Positions 1 to 12,612 of a stretch of 64,000 bases of DNA are shown one piece after another. Origin of the DNA: Nissolia schottii (taxonomy: Eukaryota > Streptophyta > Magnoliopsida > Fabales > Fabaceae); NCBI GenBank assembly GCA_003254905.1, contig QANU01064253.1, positions 30,352-94,351 of the forward strand, in the 5' to 3' direction. The notes beneath the pieces were generated by a model that made no database searches, was not told the DNA's origin, and saw only the letters and a program-made list of their open reading frames with translations. Position 1 is the stretch's first letter, and each line of letters begins with the position of its first letter. A program made the position numbers and the translations under genes.

Positions 1-1408
1 TTTCTGATGTTCAGGTATGTATGTATATATAGGATGCTCAATTTTCTGACTTTGCTCTTTCATTTTGAGTTTTTTGTTCTTAGTTCAAATAAATTGTTCT
101 TCTCAGAATGGAGAGCTGGGCAGTCAAGTTCATATGCTATCACGTCACTTGAGTTTGCCAAAAACTTCATCGGAGATGGTTGGTATGGAGAAGTTGCTTC
201 AGTTCCCAGATTCTGTTCCTTGTAAAATTAGAGCAAAGCGAGGCTGCGCTACTCATCCTCGAAGCATTGCTGAAAGGGTATGGCTTTTGGCTACATTCAA
301 ATCCAATTTTATTTCTTCTAAGGCGTGGTATTATCTAAGACAAAAACATTAAGAATGATTTATATTTAGGTCAATTGTCTACAAACATTTCTCACAGTAA
401 CTCACAATGACATTGTTTAGTCTATATAGTCGACCCTAGCTAGTTGAAATAAAACTTTGTTGTAAAGCTTCTTAATACCTTGTAATGAGGATGTGCTAAC
501 CATATTGGAATGAAAAAAAAATTCGCAGTCCTTTGCTGGGCCAAAAACAAATAGCAGCGCATTATTTATGCTACATTAAATTCATGAAAGACTATCTTAA
601 AACTAATCATTTTCAGGTGAGAAGAACTCGGATCAGTGAACGAATGCGAAAATTGCAAGAGCTGGTCCCAAACATGGACAAGGTAAAACATCAGCCTCTT
701 TTGATCTTGAAAACTGCATTTATGTACTGTTTTGATACTAATAATGGGCAAACATTGTACATACAATGTTTTGATCAAAATGTGAAGATTGACATAGCAT
801 CTTTGCACCAAATCATTTATGATACATGGTAATAATTATTCAGTTTAGCCGAGCTTCATAAATGTGATGAAATGCCTTTTCTCAGTTGATTCTATGTAGA
901 ACTAGAATTAAATAAAAAAAAAATTTAGAGTATCACATAAATAAAATCTTGTCACGTCTAAAATTAAAAATGTGGTTAAACACATTTTTAAAAGTGACCA
1001 AATTCATCTCCATGAATTAAATAAATTCATGAAGCCTCACTAAACTGAATAATTACTACTATGTACATATAATCTCAGTCATTGTTCCAAGAATTATTGT
1101 ACAATGGAAGTTACCCATTGTACCACTCCTCCTTAGTAGTGTGCTTGTATTTGGAAAGTTAACATGCTTTAATCTTTTTGGCAGCAAACCAACACAGCAG
1201 ACATGCTGGACTTGGCTGTTGAATACATTAAAGATCTTCAAAAAGAATTCAAGGTACATGTGAAGAGAATTTGATCATCATGCGATTTTTACTAATCCGT
1301 TAATGTTTGTACTGATTTTTTTTCTATTACTTGCAGAGTCTAAGTGAAAAACGGGCAAATTGCAAATGTATAAGAATGTACAAGGCGGACACAAATCAAA
1401 TTGCTTGA
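1..1408 (+). CDS. bHLH transcription factor, FBH/bHLH122-130 type (3' part)
   Basis: This is the 3' end of a nuclear bHLH regulator; the 5' part lies off the window. Exons read from splice sites are 1-14 (tail only), 107-277, 617-682, 1185-1253 and 1337-1408 (stop TGA), all joined in phase 0. The assembled peptide runs ...CKIRAKRGCATHPRSIAER, then VRRTRISERMRKLQELVPNM, then QTNTADMLDLAVEYIKDLQ, ending ERANCKC-like (KRANCKC) plus a short tail to NQIA. The basic region keeps the E and the following Arg residues that contact E-box DNA. Helix 1, loop and helix 2 are complete. The ATHPRSIAER run before helix 1 is typical of the FBH/bHLH80-122-130 subgroup, some members of which activate CONSTANS or act in stress responses; that role here is inference. 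Family assignment is sure, the orthologue is not. Confidence 0.9.
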
Positions 1409-2821
1409 ACTTCTTTATTGGCAGCACAGAAAAGTATGCAGAGATGGGTAGGATCGGGTACTTTTACCTTCATGCTGAAAAACTAGAAAGAAAGAAAGAA
1501 ATAATCTAATATGAGACGCAATATTTATCTCTTCCTACTGAGTGTAACATAGAATGCTAGCTTTATAGCTCTAAGGTTCTTAAAAGCTAACGAGGTTTTC
1601 ATTATACAGTCAATAAAATCAAATAGTATTTGTAATTTTGTGTAGCAGAATTCTAATAAATGTATTCCTTTTTAAAGTAATGTACCGTTTCTTTTTCATC
1701 TAGAAACTAGAAATATGAAAGTTATTTGATTCGCAAAGGATGAAGTTAAGGTCTATTTGTCACTTCTCTAGAATGGGTGCAACATGTAAAAGACCTGAGA
1801 GTTCGGTTTAATAGTAGGGTTTTGCTAAGGAACTCGTTAAAAATACTAGAAAATCTAATGTATTAATGATGGTGGGAGCTTAAAAAACTTGTGTTTTTAA
1901 TGAGAAGTTTTTCCTTTGAGGTTTGTTTGGATTGACATTTTTTTTTTAAAAGAACTTTCTTACAATAAAATAGTACTTTTATAATTTTAAAAGTGTTCTG
2001 ATATAATTTAAAGTATTTTTTTGTCTTATTAAAAAAATTCTCTATTTTAAAAAAGCTTTACTAAAAAATACTTTTATTACCAGAGTTAATCTAAATAAAT
2101 CACTAATTTTTTTAATAAGTGTCTTTATAATACTTATTAACAGAATTCTTGATAGCAAGCAAAAATAGTAAGTGAATAACACTTTTCAAGGTTAAAAAAA
2201 AAAATATTATAGATTAGGTCTTAAAAGGGTAATTATCTAAAAGATGTTCCGATTGCAGTAGTATGAATTATTCGTTAAGCACTAACAAATAAATTGATTG
2301 TATACTAATAGAATAATGTTTTAACTTCAATTCGGGGTAAGACGTCCTATTAATTTGTTCTTTTATTTAAAATATCATTTTATTATTTGGTAGAATATAA
2401 TATGTTATTGGGTGCTAGTACCCAATAATTTCCCAGGCTATTGTTGGAGAGCATTTCAGTTTCAATTGTTTTGCCATTAATGGATGGGTTACATGTTGGG
2501 ACCTATAAAGTGTCACATTGATGATTTGATGTAAACTTGCCTGTGAGAAACAAGTTGAAGACGGCAGCCTTCATTTATGACCAATTCACAACTGCATGCA
2601 TCATGATTCATGGCCCATTCGATGATTTCCTTCTCTAGTGCATTCAATCTTATCCAATTCCCACCAGTCTCCTCGTCAAAGTATGAAAAATAGAAAGAGA
2701 TTAAATGCTTTGGCCCAGTGTATGGCACCATTGTCGGGCATGGCTAGTTTTCTCTCCCCCCGTCATAAAATAGCTAAAACGGCAGGACCCACTTAACTAA
2801 ATCGTATCATAAAGAAATCAT
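1409..2821. other. AT-rich intergenic DNA
   Basis: This is the 3' flank of the bHLH gene followed by AT-rich sequence with many short homopolymers. I see no coding exon, RNA gene or clear element; short open frames here (e.g. 2513-2731, -) have no recognisable protein character. Confidence 0.5.
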
Positions 2822-3250
2822 TGATGTAAAATGACAGGATGAGTAATGGAGATGGAAGAGAGATTTATTCTATTCATGTCAATACAATGAGCATCTAAAT
2901 ATCTATTTATAACCTATGAGTGAAAATACATAAGATCACATCAAATCTCCATAATGTTAGCATATATCTATCTAATCAGATACTAACTCAATTACGATAT
3001 GGACATTTATATGAATAATATTTTATAACACTTTCCCTTGGATGTTGATCAGAGATATGCTTCATGAAATTCTTACTAAGGAAAATTCATTGAGAAAAAA
3101 ATCTTAGTGAAGGAAAAAGTACATCTTCATAGTGCGAGCTATCTCGTTAAAAATCTTATGAAGGAAAAACCTAGTATGATAAAAAAAACTTGATTAAGGA
3201 AAACAAAGTATAATATTTCTCCCCCTCTTAGGATAATTATGGACATTCAT
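2822..3250 (-). mobile_element. Copia-type 3' end: polypurine tract plus short LTR
   Basis: Read on the minus strand, the sequence carries the familiar tail of a Copia element. A run of the kind TTTTTCCTTCACTAAGAT followed by TTTAACGAG-type motifs (3090-3190) leads to a polypurine tract CCAAGGGAAAG (3031-3041). An LTR then starts TGTTATAAAA (3030) and ends TTTACATCA at 2822, about 209 bp. Inside the LTR are a TATA-like TATAAATAGAT and a downstream CTCATTGTATTGACATG stretch. No coding domain remains next to it, so it is a truncated relic. The motif order is seen in the sequence; assignment to Copia rests on the known layout of plant elements. Confidence 0.65.
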
Positions 3251-3917
3251 CTAATAATATGAAGTAGGAACTGTCACGTAATAAACTCATATACGCAATA
3301 CTGTAGTTTCTGTAACAAGGGTCTCACAACCTCTACCCCCTTTGGCTTTTGGCCATCGAGGAATGAGGATTGAAACAACCCAATAAACATCTATAACCTG
3401 TGGCCACAGTAACATAAATAACTTGTTTCAACATTCTCCATGATACTCGAATATGTTGATTGATTGTCTTTATCCAAAAATATTCACAACTCACTTCATG
3501 TATTACAATAATTTATGCATGATTTGAAGAGGTAGCAACTAGAGTCTGCTTTGTTCATCTCTATTATATAGCCATGCTTCCATATGTACATAAATAACAT
3601 CTAAATTTTTCCAAAATATAAAAAAAGAAAAAAAATCTTGCAGCTACATAACTAATAAATTGTGATTTTGATTCATATGAATACAATAAATCTACAAAGA
3701 TATCATAGTAAATATTGAAAATCATTCTAGTGTGTTTTTGTTAAACAATAATTAAATCTCCCTAATTGGCTTGCACTAAAAACTTATGATGACCCATAGG
3801 TTTAGTGACCTTAAACTGTAGAATAAAGTGCCTAAAGTAACTCAGAGTGGACCATCGTTGTAGTGACCAATATAATTAGAGGGAAGAAAAAAAAAAACAA
3901 TAACCGCTGCAGCGACA
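3251..3917. other. Intergenic, no feature recognised
   Basis: AT-rich DNA with no open frame of note. It may be more of the degraded retroelement on its left, but I cannot show that. Confidence 0.4.
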
Positions 3918-4840
3918 TGTAACACCCTGCTTTTCCTTACGTTCGTTTGTCTGTTGTGTGAACAATTGTGTGTTTGATCTGTTTATGTTCCAGAGACTCA
4001 GTCAAGCCTTAAGGGTCAACCTTGTGACCCGGGCATGACTTGTAAAGGGCGAGGCCATTTCTTGAGTCTCCTGCTATCAGTTAAGCCCCAGTGGACCCCG
4101 TCAGTCAACTGATAGCCCTGTTAATTTTAAATTTGTGCCTGGTTACCCAAGGGGTGTCTTGGTATGAGTTTCCATGTCCCCTCAAAATCCACCCAAGATC
4201 TTTGTTCCAATCCCAAGTCATTTCAGGAATTTCTGAAAACCACGAAAAACCCGAGCAACCGTTTTGGTGTTATGTGTGGTCTTTGGAACTTGAACACGAT
4301 TTTGTTTCCATCTGAGGTCCGTCTAAGACCAATGACAAGTGTTAAACCCTTCATTAATAAGAAATTATTTATTTTACCTTTTTTAGATCCATTTTAATTT
4401 TATATAGCCCAAACATCACTTTTTAATGTCCTAGCTCAAAATTGTACGTGTTTGATCGTGTTTGGTCGTTAATTGTCCGTGTACGTGTATAGTCATACGT
4501 GCGCGAAAATTTAACGGATATTGTAAAAAAATTTTAAACATAAAAACACAATATTCTAACTGTTCTAATAAGGAATTTAAATTAATCTAAGGTACTCGTA
4601 ATTTTACTTTCGTAAAAGTGAGTTTTATGGATACCTTTGATACGTAATTAAATTTCGGCGACGACACAAAATTGGTCTTGATCTCGCGGAATTTTGCGAG
4701 ACCACGAAACTATTTCCTTGACTGACACTTATAAAAATAAAATTTATGATTTAAATTTTCTGTTTAAACAAATGACTCGTATATTTATTTATTACGTGAA
4801 CTCCTTTCCTTAAAAAAAGAAAAAGAAAAAGAATGTTACA
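3918..4840. mobile_element. LTR-like element with TGTAACA...TGTTACA ends
   Basis: The segment starts TGTAACACCCTGCTTTTCC and ends GAATGTTACA. Its last 230 bp (TCGCGGAATTTTGCGAG, then CTTGACTGACAC, then GACTCGTATATTTATTTATTACG) match the end of the LTR at 59815-62777 in the same order and strand, so both belong to one long-LTR family, probably Ty3/gypsy. The flanking 5-mers (CGACA left, TAAAT right) do not match, so no target-site duplication is visible; the copy is old or rearranged. It ends 318 bp upstream of the RABA4 start codon. It has no coding capacity of its own. Confidence 0.65.
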
Positions 4841-5158
4841 TAAATTAGTACGAGTCAACTCTTCTCCAGTGCACCCTCCTTTTAGTCAACCCAACCAAAC
4901 ACAATCTTCCTTTCCCTTTTACAGGTGCCTCCTCTCAGTCTTTCTGATTATTTGATAGACTCAATCCCACGATCTTAGCGAAGAAAAATCCCCACTCGCA
5001 CGATTCACCCGAGTGACGACGCCATCTTCTGTCTCTTTCCTACCTTCCAATTCCCGCGGTGGATTTGAGGGAGCTGCGGGAAAATTCCAATTACTCTGAA
5101 GGGAAGGATATATACATCTAGGGGGGGAAAGGAAAGAAAATAAAAAATTACAGCTACT

Positions 5159-7405
5159 ATGTCGAATTTGTACGGCGATTACAACCAGAAGATCGACTAC
5201 GTGTTCAAGGTGGTGCTGATCGGTGACTCAGCCGTGGGAAAGACGCAGCTCCTTGCGCGGTTCTCGAGGAACGAGTTCAGCGTGGATTCCAAGGCCACGA
5301 TTGGGGTCGAGTTCCAAACCAAGACGCTCGTCATCGATAACAAGACCGTCAAAGCTCAAATATGGGACACCGCTGGCCAAGAAAGGTGTTTTCGCCATTC
5401 AATTTAATCGCTTCTTTTTTTTTTTTTTCCCTTTTTTTGGTCTTGATTGTAATAATTGCTCAATTGGGTCATTTCATAATTGCAGAATTTATAATCGTAA
5501 AATAGTCTTCTTAACTGACAACTATCTTGGTTAAGAAGCTGACGGTTAGAGGAATGCCCATTCGGCTTGAACTAAATTCTACAATAAATTCGAGTACTGT
5601 TGGCTTAAATTTAAAAAAAAGCAACTGGTGGCTGCGTTGGTTAGGTTGCCGTTGTGTTGCGGATACCTTCTACGGCTGCGTTATTTCTTACAGTAATTTG
5701 AAATCATGTGAACGATTCTCATGTTTGGAGCATTTCTACTTTGGAATAGAAGATTCAACTTGACTTTTCCCTCATTAGAATTTTCATGCCGTCTACGTTG
5801 CTCAAATAATTTCTGAGTGGGACTTTTACTGCTCAATTTAATTTTCATGCTTTTGTTTAGTTATTTTGATTTTCATCTATCAGCCAGAACATGCTATTCT
5901 ACTAAGTACGTGCTGTTGACTTTTCTTTTATGTGCTTAATATTTTTCTGGTTGTTCATTATTTACGAACATGTCTATTAATTTCAACTCAGTTACCCGTA
6001 AGGCACAAGTTTACTTACTGGTTTTACTTATAGGTTTTAATCGCACTTTGATATGTGACCATGTGCCTTGTAGTAAGGTGCAACAAGTCTTTGGAGTTAT
6101 GTCATGAATGAATTCACTGTGTTGATCTTCGGTCAAGAATTCATAGAAGAGAAGCTACGATTCAATTTGTTTCAATTGGACTTCCTCCTATAACCCTTTA
6201 CCAAGGTGCTAGGTTTTGCTACTTGGGGAAGATTAGTATTACCCACTCATGAAGCTTATATATACTATAATCTAATGACATAATATCTCACCATAAAATG
6301 CATTAAAAATTATTGATCCAGTTATGGCATGCACACTAGTTGGGAAACTAAGCCTTAGATCAAAAGTAATCTGAAGCTTTGCCATAAACCCTTAGCATAT
6401 ATATTATGTGAAAATGAATGTAAACTACTGGAAGTCTGGAATTACTTAGGATTTTTTAATAATAATGCTCAAAGTGAACAGTTGTTGCTGTCTCAGTATC
6501 ACACAGTTATATTTTACTGTCTTTACAATGTGGGGATGCATGTGGAAAAGGAATGTTTATCTGGTTACCGGTCAGCAAAATCTATAAATAATTTGCCATA
6601 TTACAATATTTTGAATGTATAAGAAAAGTATATTGGAACAGGTCATTGCAAACAATAATAAGGATGTTATGACACTACTAGCTTGAAACACGGTACTGTA
6701 GTGGTGAACAAGATGACAACGTTATTAGGAATCACAGGATTATGCGATCGAAATTTACACACTGGTCATTAAATTTAAGGTCATATGATATTGCTAACTG
6801 TGCCTTCAGGCATGTTGAGATAGATTTTTCTGCATGTGAGGTGATATAAGTAACCGAGTTATCTTGCCTGATCATTTTATTTGGCTTGGATATGTATGTT
6901 CAAAGCATTAGCTTCGTTTGCCTTAGTTTGTTACAGCTTCTGAAAGTTGTCTCTTCTCTTTCTCAGGTACAGGGCAGTTACCAGTGCATATTATCGCGGT
7001 GCTGTTGGAGCAATGTTAGTTTATGACATGACTAAGCGCCAATCATTTGACCACATGGCAAGGTGGTTAGAGGAACTTAGAGGTCATACTGATCAAAACA
7101 TCGTTATAATGCTAATTGGAAATAAGTGTGATCTGGGAACTCTTAAAGCAGTACCAACTGAAGATGCCCAGGAGTTTGCACAGAGAGAGAATCTATTCTT
7201 CATGGAGACGTCAGCACTTGAGTCCACTAATGTTGAAACTGCCTTTCTAACTATTCTAACCGAGATATACCGAATTATCGGCAAGAAAACACTTAGTGCC
7301 AATGATGAGGCAGATCCCACTGGGAATTCAGGGCTTCTGAAGGGAACCAGGATAATTGTTCCTAGCCAAGAAGCTGATCAAAAGAAGGGTGGCTGCTGTT
7401 CGTAG
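5159..7405 (+). CDS. RABA4: RABA4-type Rab GTPase
   Basis: Complete small GTPase of 221 residues in two exons, 5159-5385 and 6967-7405, with a GT-AG intron of 1,581 bp that splits the Arg of the WDTAGQER motif. Visible motifs are the P-loop GDSAVGKT (residues 22-29), switch I effector Thr47 in [16 protein letters not shown] (69-76), GNKCDL (127-132), ETSAL (156-160), and the C-terminal GGCCS with two Cys for geranylgeranylation. The [18 protein letters not shown] start and the [13 protein letters not shown] block mark the Rab11/RABA class, and [20 protein letters not shown] is typical of RABA4. Members act at the trans-Golgi network in secretion to growing or stressed cell-wall sites. The start is the only Met ahead of the conserved N-terminus. 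All catalytic residues look intact. The promoter side is shortened by the LTR ending at 4840. Confidence 0.95.
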
Positions 7406-8398
7406 TCCTAGCTTTTGCTTCTTTTGGTACTTATTGGGAAGCATATTTTCCTTCAGGCTCTGCCTGCATGTGGGAGTTTGTAGGGAGGGTAGTTACTTTT
7501 CTCCTAGATCCCATCAGAAAAAATTTATGCTACATGTATTAGCTAGCTACTCTGCTTATGTGATCTCATCAGAAAACTTCAGGCTAACAGGTAAGATTAG
7601 AACATAAAGTCATCTGTCTTTGACATTTTTATTTATATGTATAGGGAGTGATTCACCTGAGAGGGTTTGTTTATTGTGAGAGATAAAAGGGGCTTATGAT
7701 AGCCCTAAATTAAAATTGATGGTAAGAATTAAAGTATAGGTTAAGTTACTCACAAGACTGATTCTTTGCACTTTTTCTCTATCTCCTCGCCACTTTCTCA
7801 ATTTTTCTGCACTACCACAACTCCCTCTAAAAGGGGCCTTTCAATTTAAAGTAACTTAAAGGACGATTTTTATGCGAGAGTGAGGATTTATTTTAGCCGT
7901 TAAAGTAGGGCAAAGTCTATTTTGGTGCACCATTTAAACGTAAGGCACCAAGTAGACTATGGTGGTACACTTGTATTTAGTTACATGTTTAAAGTGTGGC
8001 TAAACACATTTCAAAAGTGTATCAAAATACATGTTCAATTTTCCCCTCACTCAATTCATCTTGCTCCTCCCTTGCTATCTCAACGAGGACTCTTATTGAC
8101 ACTCTGCTCCACCCCACCATTGCCTCCCCGCGGCACCTTTATCTTGACCACCCCTTCTGTCGTAACAAACCCAAATTGGTCATCTTCTGGCGGTGGAATA
8201 TTCTCTACAACCTCAAATCGATCAACCCACAAAATAACCATAGAACCCCAAAAATGAAAGTTGATGACTATTGGTCATGTGCAGGAGGTGAACATTCTCT
8301 CTTGGTGACTTAAGAGCAAGCATTTTTTCAAGGCGAGTGATCCGATTATCAAGATCAACTATGTCAATTAGAGGTAAAGGTGAAACTAAAGGTGGATG
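7406..8398. other. Intergenic DNA downstream of RABA4
   Basis: It holds the 3' untranslated region of RABA4 and non-coding sequence. Two overlapping frames at 7922-8313 are Pro/Ser/Thr-rich by base composition only and resemble no family I know. Confidence 0.5.
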
Positions 8399-8888
8399 TA
8401 TGATTGTTAAATTCTCGAGTTAACTCATAAAATCTTACAAGTTTACGATTCTATATTACAAAATCAGTTAACACTCATATAAACTCTTTTTTGATAAACT
8501 AGTATGAGTTTAATTAAACTCCCGATTTAACTAACGAGTTTAAAATCTACCTAAAAATTTATGTCAAAATGTACAAATTTGACAACTTTGTTAAATACTT
8601 AGATGGCTTTGTTTATGTTAGACAATATCTATGAAGTTTATTAAGCTAATTTTATATATTTATCATAATTGAGTTATGTTTTATAGAACTATAAAGTAAT
8701 ACACGTACAGAATAAAGTATGACATAACAACAAAGTGTCATGCATTAAATTATATTCTATGATATTTCTTTAATTTATTTTATTTTAAAGTTAACATTAT
8801 TCAATACCAATTATAAATACAACATTTAATCATATTTAGTTCCTAATGATATTGTTTATAACATATAGTTTTTTTTTACATATGTTGA
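8399..8888. mobile_element. Truncated hAT-type MITE, same family as 42325-42876
   Basis: The left terminus reads TATGATTGTTAAATTCTCGAG, a decayed form of the CATGGTTATTAAACTC terminus at 42325. It then follows that copy for about 490 bp (TTAACACTCATATAAACTC, TAGACAATATCTAT, AGAATAAAGTATGACATAAC). The matching right terminus is missing, so the element is truncated near 8888. It has no coding capacity. Confidence 0.65.
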
Positions 8889-9031
8889 TAACTCTCCCAT
8901 GAGAGTTAATTTTGGTTGTCCTCTCATATCTCTTTTAAACTTCATATCTCTTTTAAACTAACTCTTGCATTTTCTAGGCATTTTAGCATCGTATCTAATG
9001 CATTCTTAAATAAATTGGTTTCTCTTTAGGC

Positions 9032-10052
9032 TTAGCAAAAATCATGCATTTAAGCATTCATTGTAGGCTTGTTCATGGTTTTTCAATTCCCAAGATCACT
9101 GGGAGAAGTATGGAGCGTTTGGTCACTAAAGTTTCAGTGTTCAAAAGTCTACTCAGAGAGGTTGGAGACCAAGCACTGCTTCTAGCGCTCGATCACTAGA
9201 GTTCTAGTAGAGGTAAGCACTCGAGCACCAGTAGGACAGTAACCATGCAAACCCAGACGTAGAATTAGACACAGAATCATACGCGTAATCAAATGCGTTT
9301 TCTAAATTGGCGCTCGAGCACCGGGATGGTAACTCTAACACAAAATTTGATGCAGAATCAACACGCTTTCTGACTTGGGACTGAGATTATAAAAGGGGAC
9401 AAGAAGAACAGAGAAAAATCATCATATAGAGCTAGAAAACACTAAGAATAGAGTATAAGGAGAGAATTTGAGAGTTACGAAGGGGATTAAGGAGTGTCGC
9501 CTTATTTCACCAAATACAACATAAGGTGATAAAGAGAGGGAGAAGAATAATACATTAGAATGGTGAAATAAGGAATGATGACACTCCTTAATCCCCTTTG
9601 TAGCTCTCAAATTCTCTCCCTAAACTCTATTCTTAGTGTTTTCTAGCTCCAAATGATGATTTTTCTCTGTTCTTCTCTTCCCCTTTTATAGTCTCAGCCC
9701 CAAGTCAGAAAGCGTGTTGATTTCGTGTCAGATTTTGCGTTGGAGCTTACCAGTTACCATCTTGGCGATTGAGTGATAAATAAAAAAAATGTGTTTGATT
9801 ACGTGTCTGATTCTGTGTCTGGGTTTGCACGGTTACTATATTGGCGCTCGAGCGCTAGTATTTGTGCTTGAGCGCTAACCTCTACTGGAACTCTAGTGAC
9901 CAACCGCCAAATGCAGCACTTGGTCTCCAACTTCTTTGAGTAGACTTCTGAACACTAGAACTTAAGCAACTGAGCGCTCCATACATCTCCTAGGGATCTT
10001 GGGACCTGAAAAAGCATGAACAAGCCTGCAATGGATGCCTAAATTGCATGAG
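9032..10052. repeat. Long inverted repeat, arms about 480 bp, loop about 50 bp
   Basis: The left arm (about 9032-9511) and right arm (about 9559-10052) are reverse complements over nearly their full length. For example CATTGTAGGCTTGTTCATG on the left pairs with CATGAACAAGCCTGCAATG on the right, and GGATTAAGGAGTGTCGCC pairs with the right arm near 9580-9600. Each arm holds a TATAAAAGGGG-like box (about 9390 and its mirror near 9684) and short GCGCTCGAGC motifs. The arms differ by scattered substitutions and small indels. It could be a foldback transposon, or two solo LTRs in head-to-head order. If transcribed it would form a long hairpin able to feed small-RNA production; that is inference. 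Confidence 0.75.
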
Positions 10053-10585
10053 TTAGCTTCGGAATCTATTGGTAATTTTTCAAAAGGTGTCGAAAATTCT
10101 ATTGAAAATACATATTCTCTATTAGTGAAAGAAGAGATCGAGTTTAGAGAATTTAAAAAGGGAGAAGAAGAAAAGTATTTACTATTTTGTATAGTAAGAA
10201 GAAAAAGAATGTATTAAATTTTAAAATATTTTGAGATGTTTCTTACAAATGTCTTAATAATTTCAATTGTTAAAAGTTATGTGAGTTATGTGTTGGTTAT
10301 CATGTATTTTACTGACGCACAAAATATGTAAGAGAGTGAAGGTTTTTTTTTTTTTTTTTTTTTTTTTAAAATTATGTAGGGACTATAACTATTGGCTCTA
10401 TAAGTATTGGTTCTAATGTAATTTATATGTATGAAATATGTAATCTTTTTATCTATGAAAAAAATGTTGCTTTAAGGGCTAAAATAATTGCTTTAGGGAT
10501 AAAAATGTTGTCTTTCATCAAAGACTTTGCTTTTCAGTAGTTAAAGGTTTATATAACATGTATATTAAACAAATTGCAAACTTGG
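10053..10585. other. Intergenic with poly-T tract
   Basis: Non-coding sequence with a run of over 20 T near 10347-10368. Nothing else is recognised. Confidence 0.4.
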
Positions 10586-12330
10586 GGGGACCGTGATAGA
10601 TAATTTTTCTCCCACCTATTTTATGCTCTGCGATTACACATATTGCATGATTTTCATTCACAAGAACAAGCAATCAACATGTTTTCATCTCTTTGTCCAT
10701 TTTATGTGAATGGTGCAAAACATAGTTAAAATGCACCTTTTTGGTGAGTTATTTCATAAGATCCTATGCATATGAAATACTTCTCCCTTGAGTGTTGTGC
10801 TGCCACAAGTATTGGGCAATTAAGGGACAAGAAACGGAAGCATGAAGCCTCAGAGAAAGCACAAAGGAGCTGAAGAAAAACTGAGGTCTCAAACAAGGTC
10901 GCTAAAGCAAGTGTTGGCCATTGGAGCGAGTTTAGTCACTACTCACTATAGCGACTATAAGATTTCATGATGGAATCAAGAAAATATCACAGAGAAAATA
11001 ACAAGAAGGAGAGCAGGATAAACAATAAATATTTTTGTATTACTAAAGATTGTTTTCCTTACGATGAAATAAAGTATATTTATAAGCTAGGAACATAATA
11101 AAAAATGTAAAGACAAAATTAATTTAAATATTAAATTAAATCAGTTTAAATCAATTAGAGATATAATATTAATATTGTTTTATTCTAATAGATATTTTAA
11201 CAGTGGCCAAAAGCTGTTGGAACAACTTAACAAATTCTAATAGCATGTCAAAAGTGTGAAATGATAGAAAGGGACACAATTGCGGCCCAGCTTGGCTATA
11301 AAAAGAGCCTCTACGCTCAAAATATAAAAGGATTGTCATTCCATTAGATTTTCCTTTATCATATTGTAAATTAGGATTAGGATTCGGTTAGGGTTTGAGT
11401 CTTAAAATCATTCCTCTTCTTCATCCTTTCTCTTTAGGTTTTAGCTTTGATTTTGTAATTTTTTTTCCCATGGAAGCTTAGTCTCATCTCACTAGTAGAA
11501 GAAACTCAAAGAATTCATAGTTGTAATTTGAGGTTTGGTTTATTGTTAATGTTCTTCTATGTTTTTTAATTCTCTCTTCTCATGATTTCTTCAATTTCAT
11601 GTTATGGATTATTAATGTGAGATTGTTGTTGAGTAGACTTTAATGATTGTATGTGTTCTTGGATTATAGGCATGTGCATGACTGGACTTTTTAATTGGAG
11701 GCAATTTGATGGATTATTCAAATTAACTCTAATTGGGTAATATGGTTGAAGAGAATTAAATTGATTTTGATTGAGATTAGGTTGAGGTAATTGGCAACTA
11801 GGATTAGTGCATGGTCATAGGGTTGTGATTGCAATTGGCTATGTCTTTGACTAATCTATCCCTAAGGGAAGCATGATTGTAGTTCACTTAGGTAGAATTA
11901 CATGTTGATTAGTGGATAATTGACAACTTAACAACCTAAGTCGTACAAATCTAGAGAATCTATGATCATGACCCCATGATCTAGAGAGGAACTTGTGTTA
12001 GTGTCTCTCTTAGGTTTTATTTGTTTTGTTTAATAGTTGTAGTTCATCATCATAAAAAAAAAAATATCATTCTCTAACTTGATAACGTAGTTAACTCAAA
12101 GCACAAAATCACTTCTCATTACACTTTCTTATGAGAGACGACCTAGATTTTGAACCCACTTTACTAACATCAATTTGAGGTTAAACTTAGTTTTCTTTTT
12201 TATAAATTCAATGGTTTGATTAGAGTTCTGAATTATAATGACAGTTTAGAACTCTTTTAGACTATGTGACTCCCTCTGATTCACCCCTAAATTTGCTGCT
12301 ATCTCAGAATAAGTAGAGGTTTTTCTTTAT
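10586..12330 (+). mobile_element. Possible degraded LTR retrotransposon terminus
   Basis: A polypurine-like CTTGGGGGGACC (10580s) is followed by TGATAGATAATTTT, the arrangement seen at a 3' LTR start. Further on there is a TATA-like CTATAAAAAGAGCC (about 11299) and a leader containing GGATTAGGATTCGGTTAGGG. Near 12130 lies GAGAGACGACCTAGATTTTGAACC, a string common near the ends of plant gypsy LTRs. No protein domains, primer site or TSD were found. Boundaries are guesses. Confidence 0.35.
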
Positions 12331-12612
12331 AAAAAAAAATACAGTAGAAAATAAAGACATAGACTAAGGTCTAAATAGGTGTGTAAGTTTTAAAAACTAT
12401 TTTAATATATACGCTCACCAAGCAAATATGAAATGGGTTGTGTAAAACATAATTATTTTTTTAATATCTATTATTGTACCCTTAGTATTAATTTATTATG
12501 TAGTATATTGTCATCATAACAAAAAGAATTAATAAGTTTGTCAGATATAAGACAAATCATTAGCATAAAAAATAGTCATAACAAAAAGAATTAATAAGTT
12601 GATCATATATAA

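Noticed and set aside
7922..8313. Two overlapping plus-strand frames (111 and 105 codons)
   Set aside because: They overlap in different frames, are composition-driven and have no recognisable domain or splice context.
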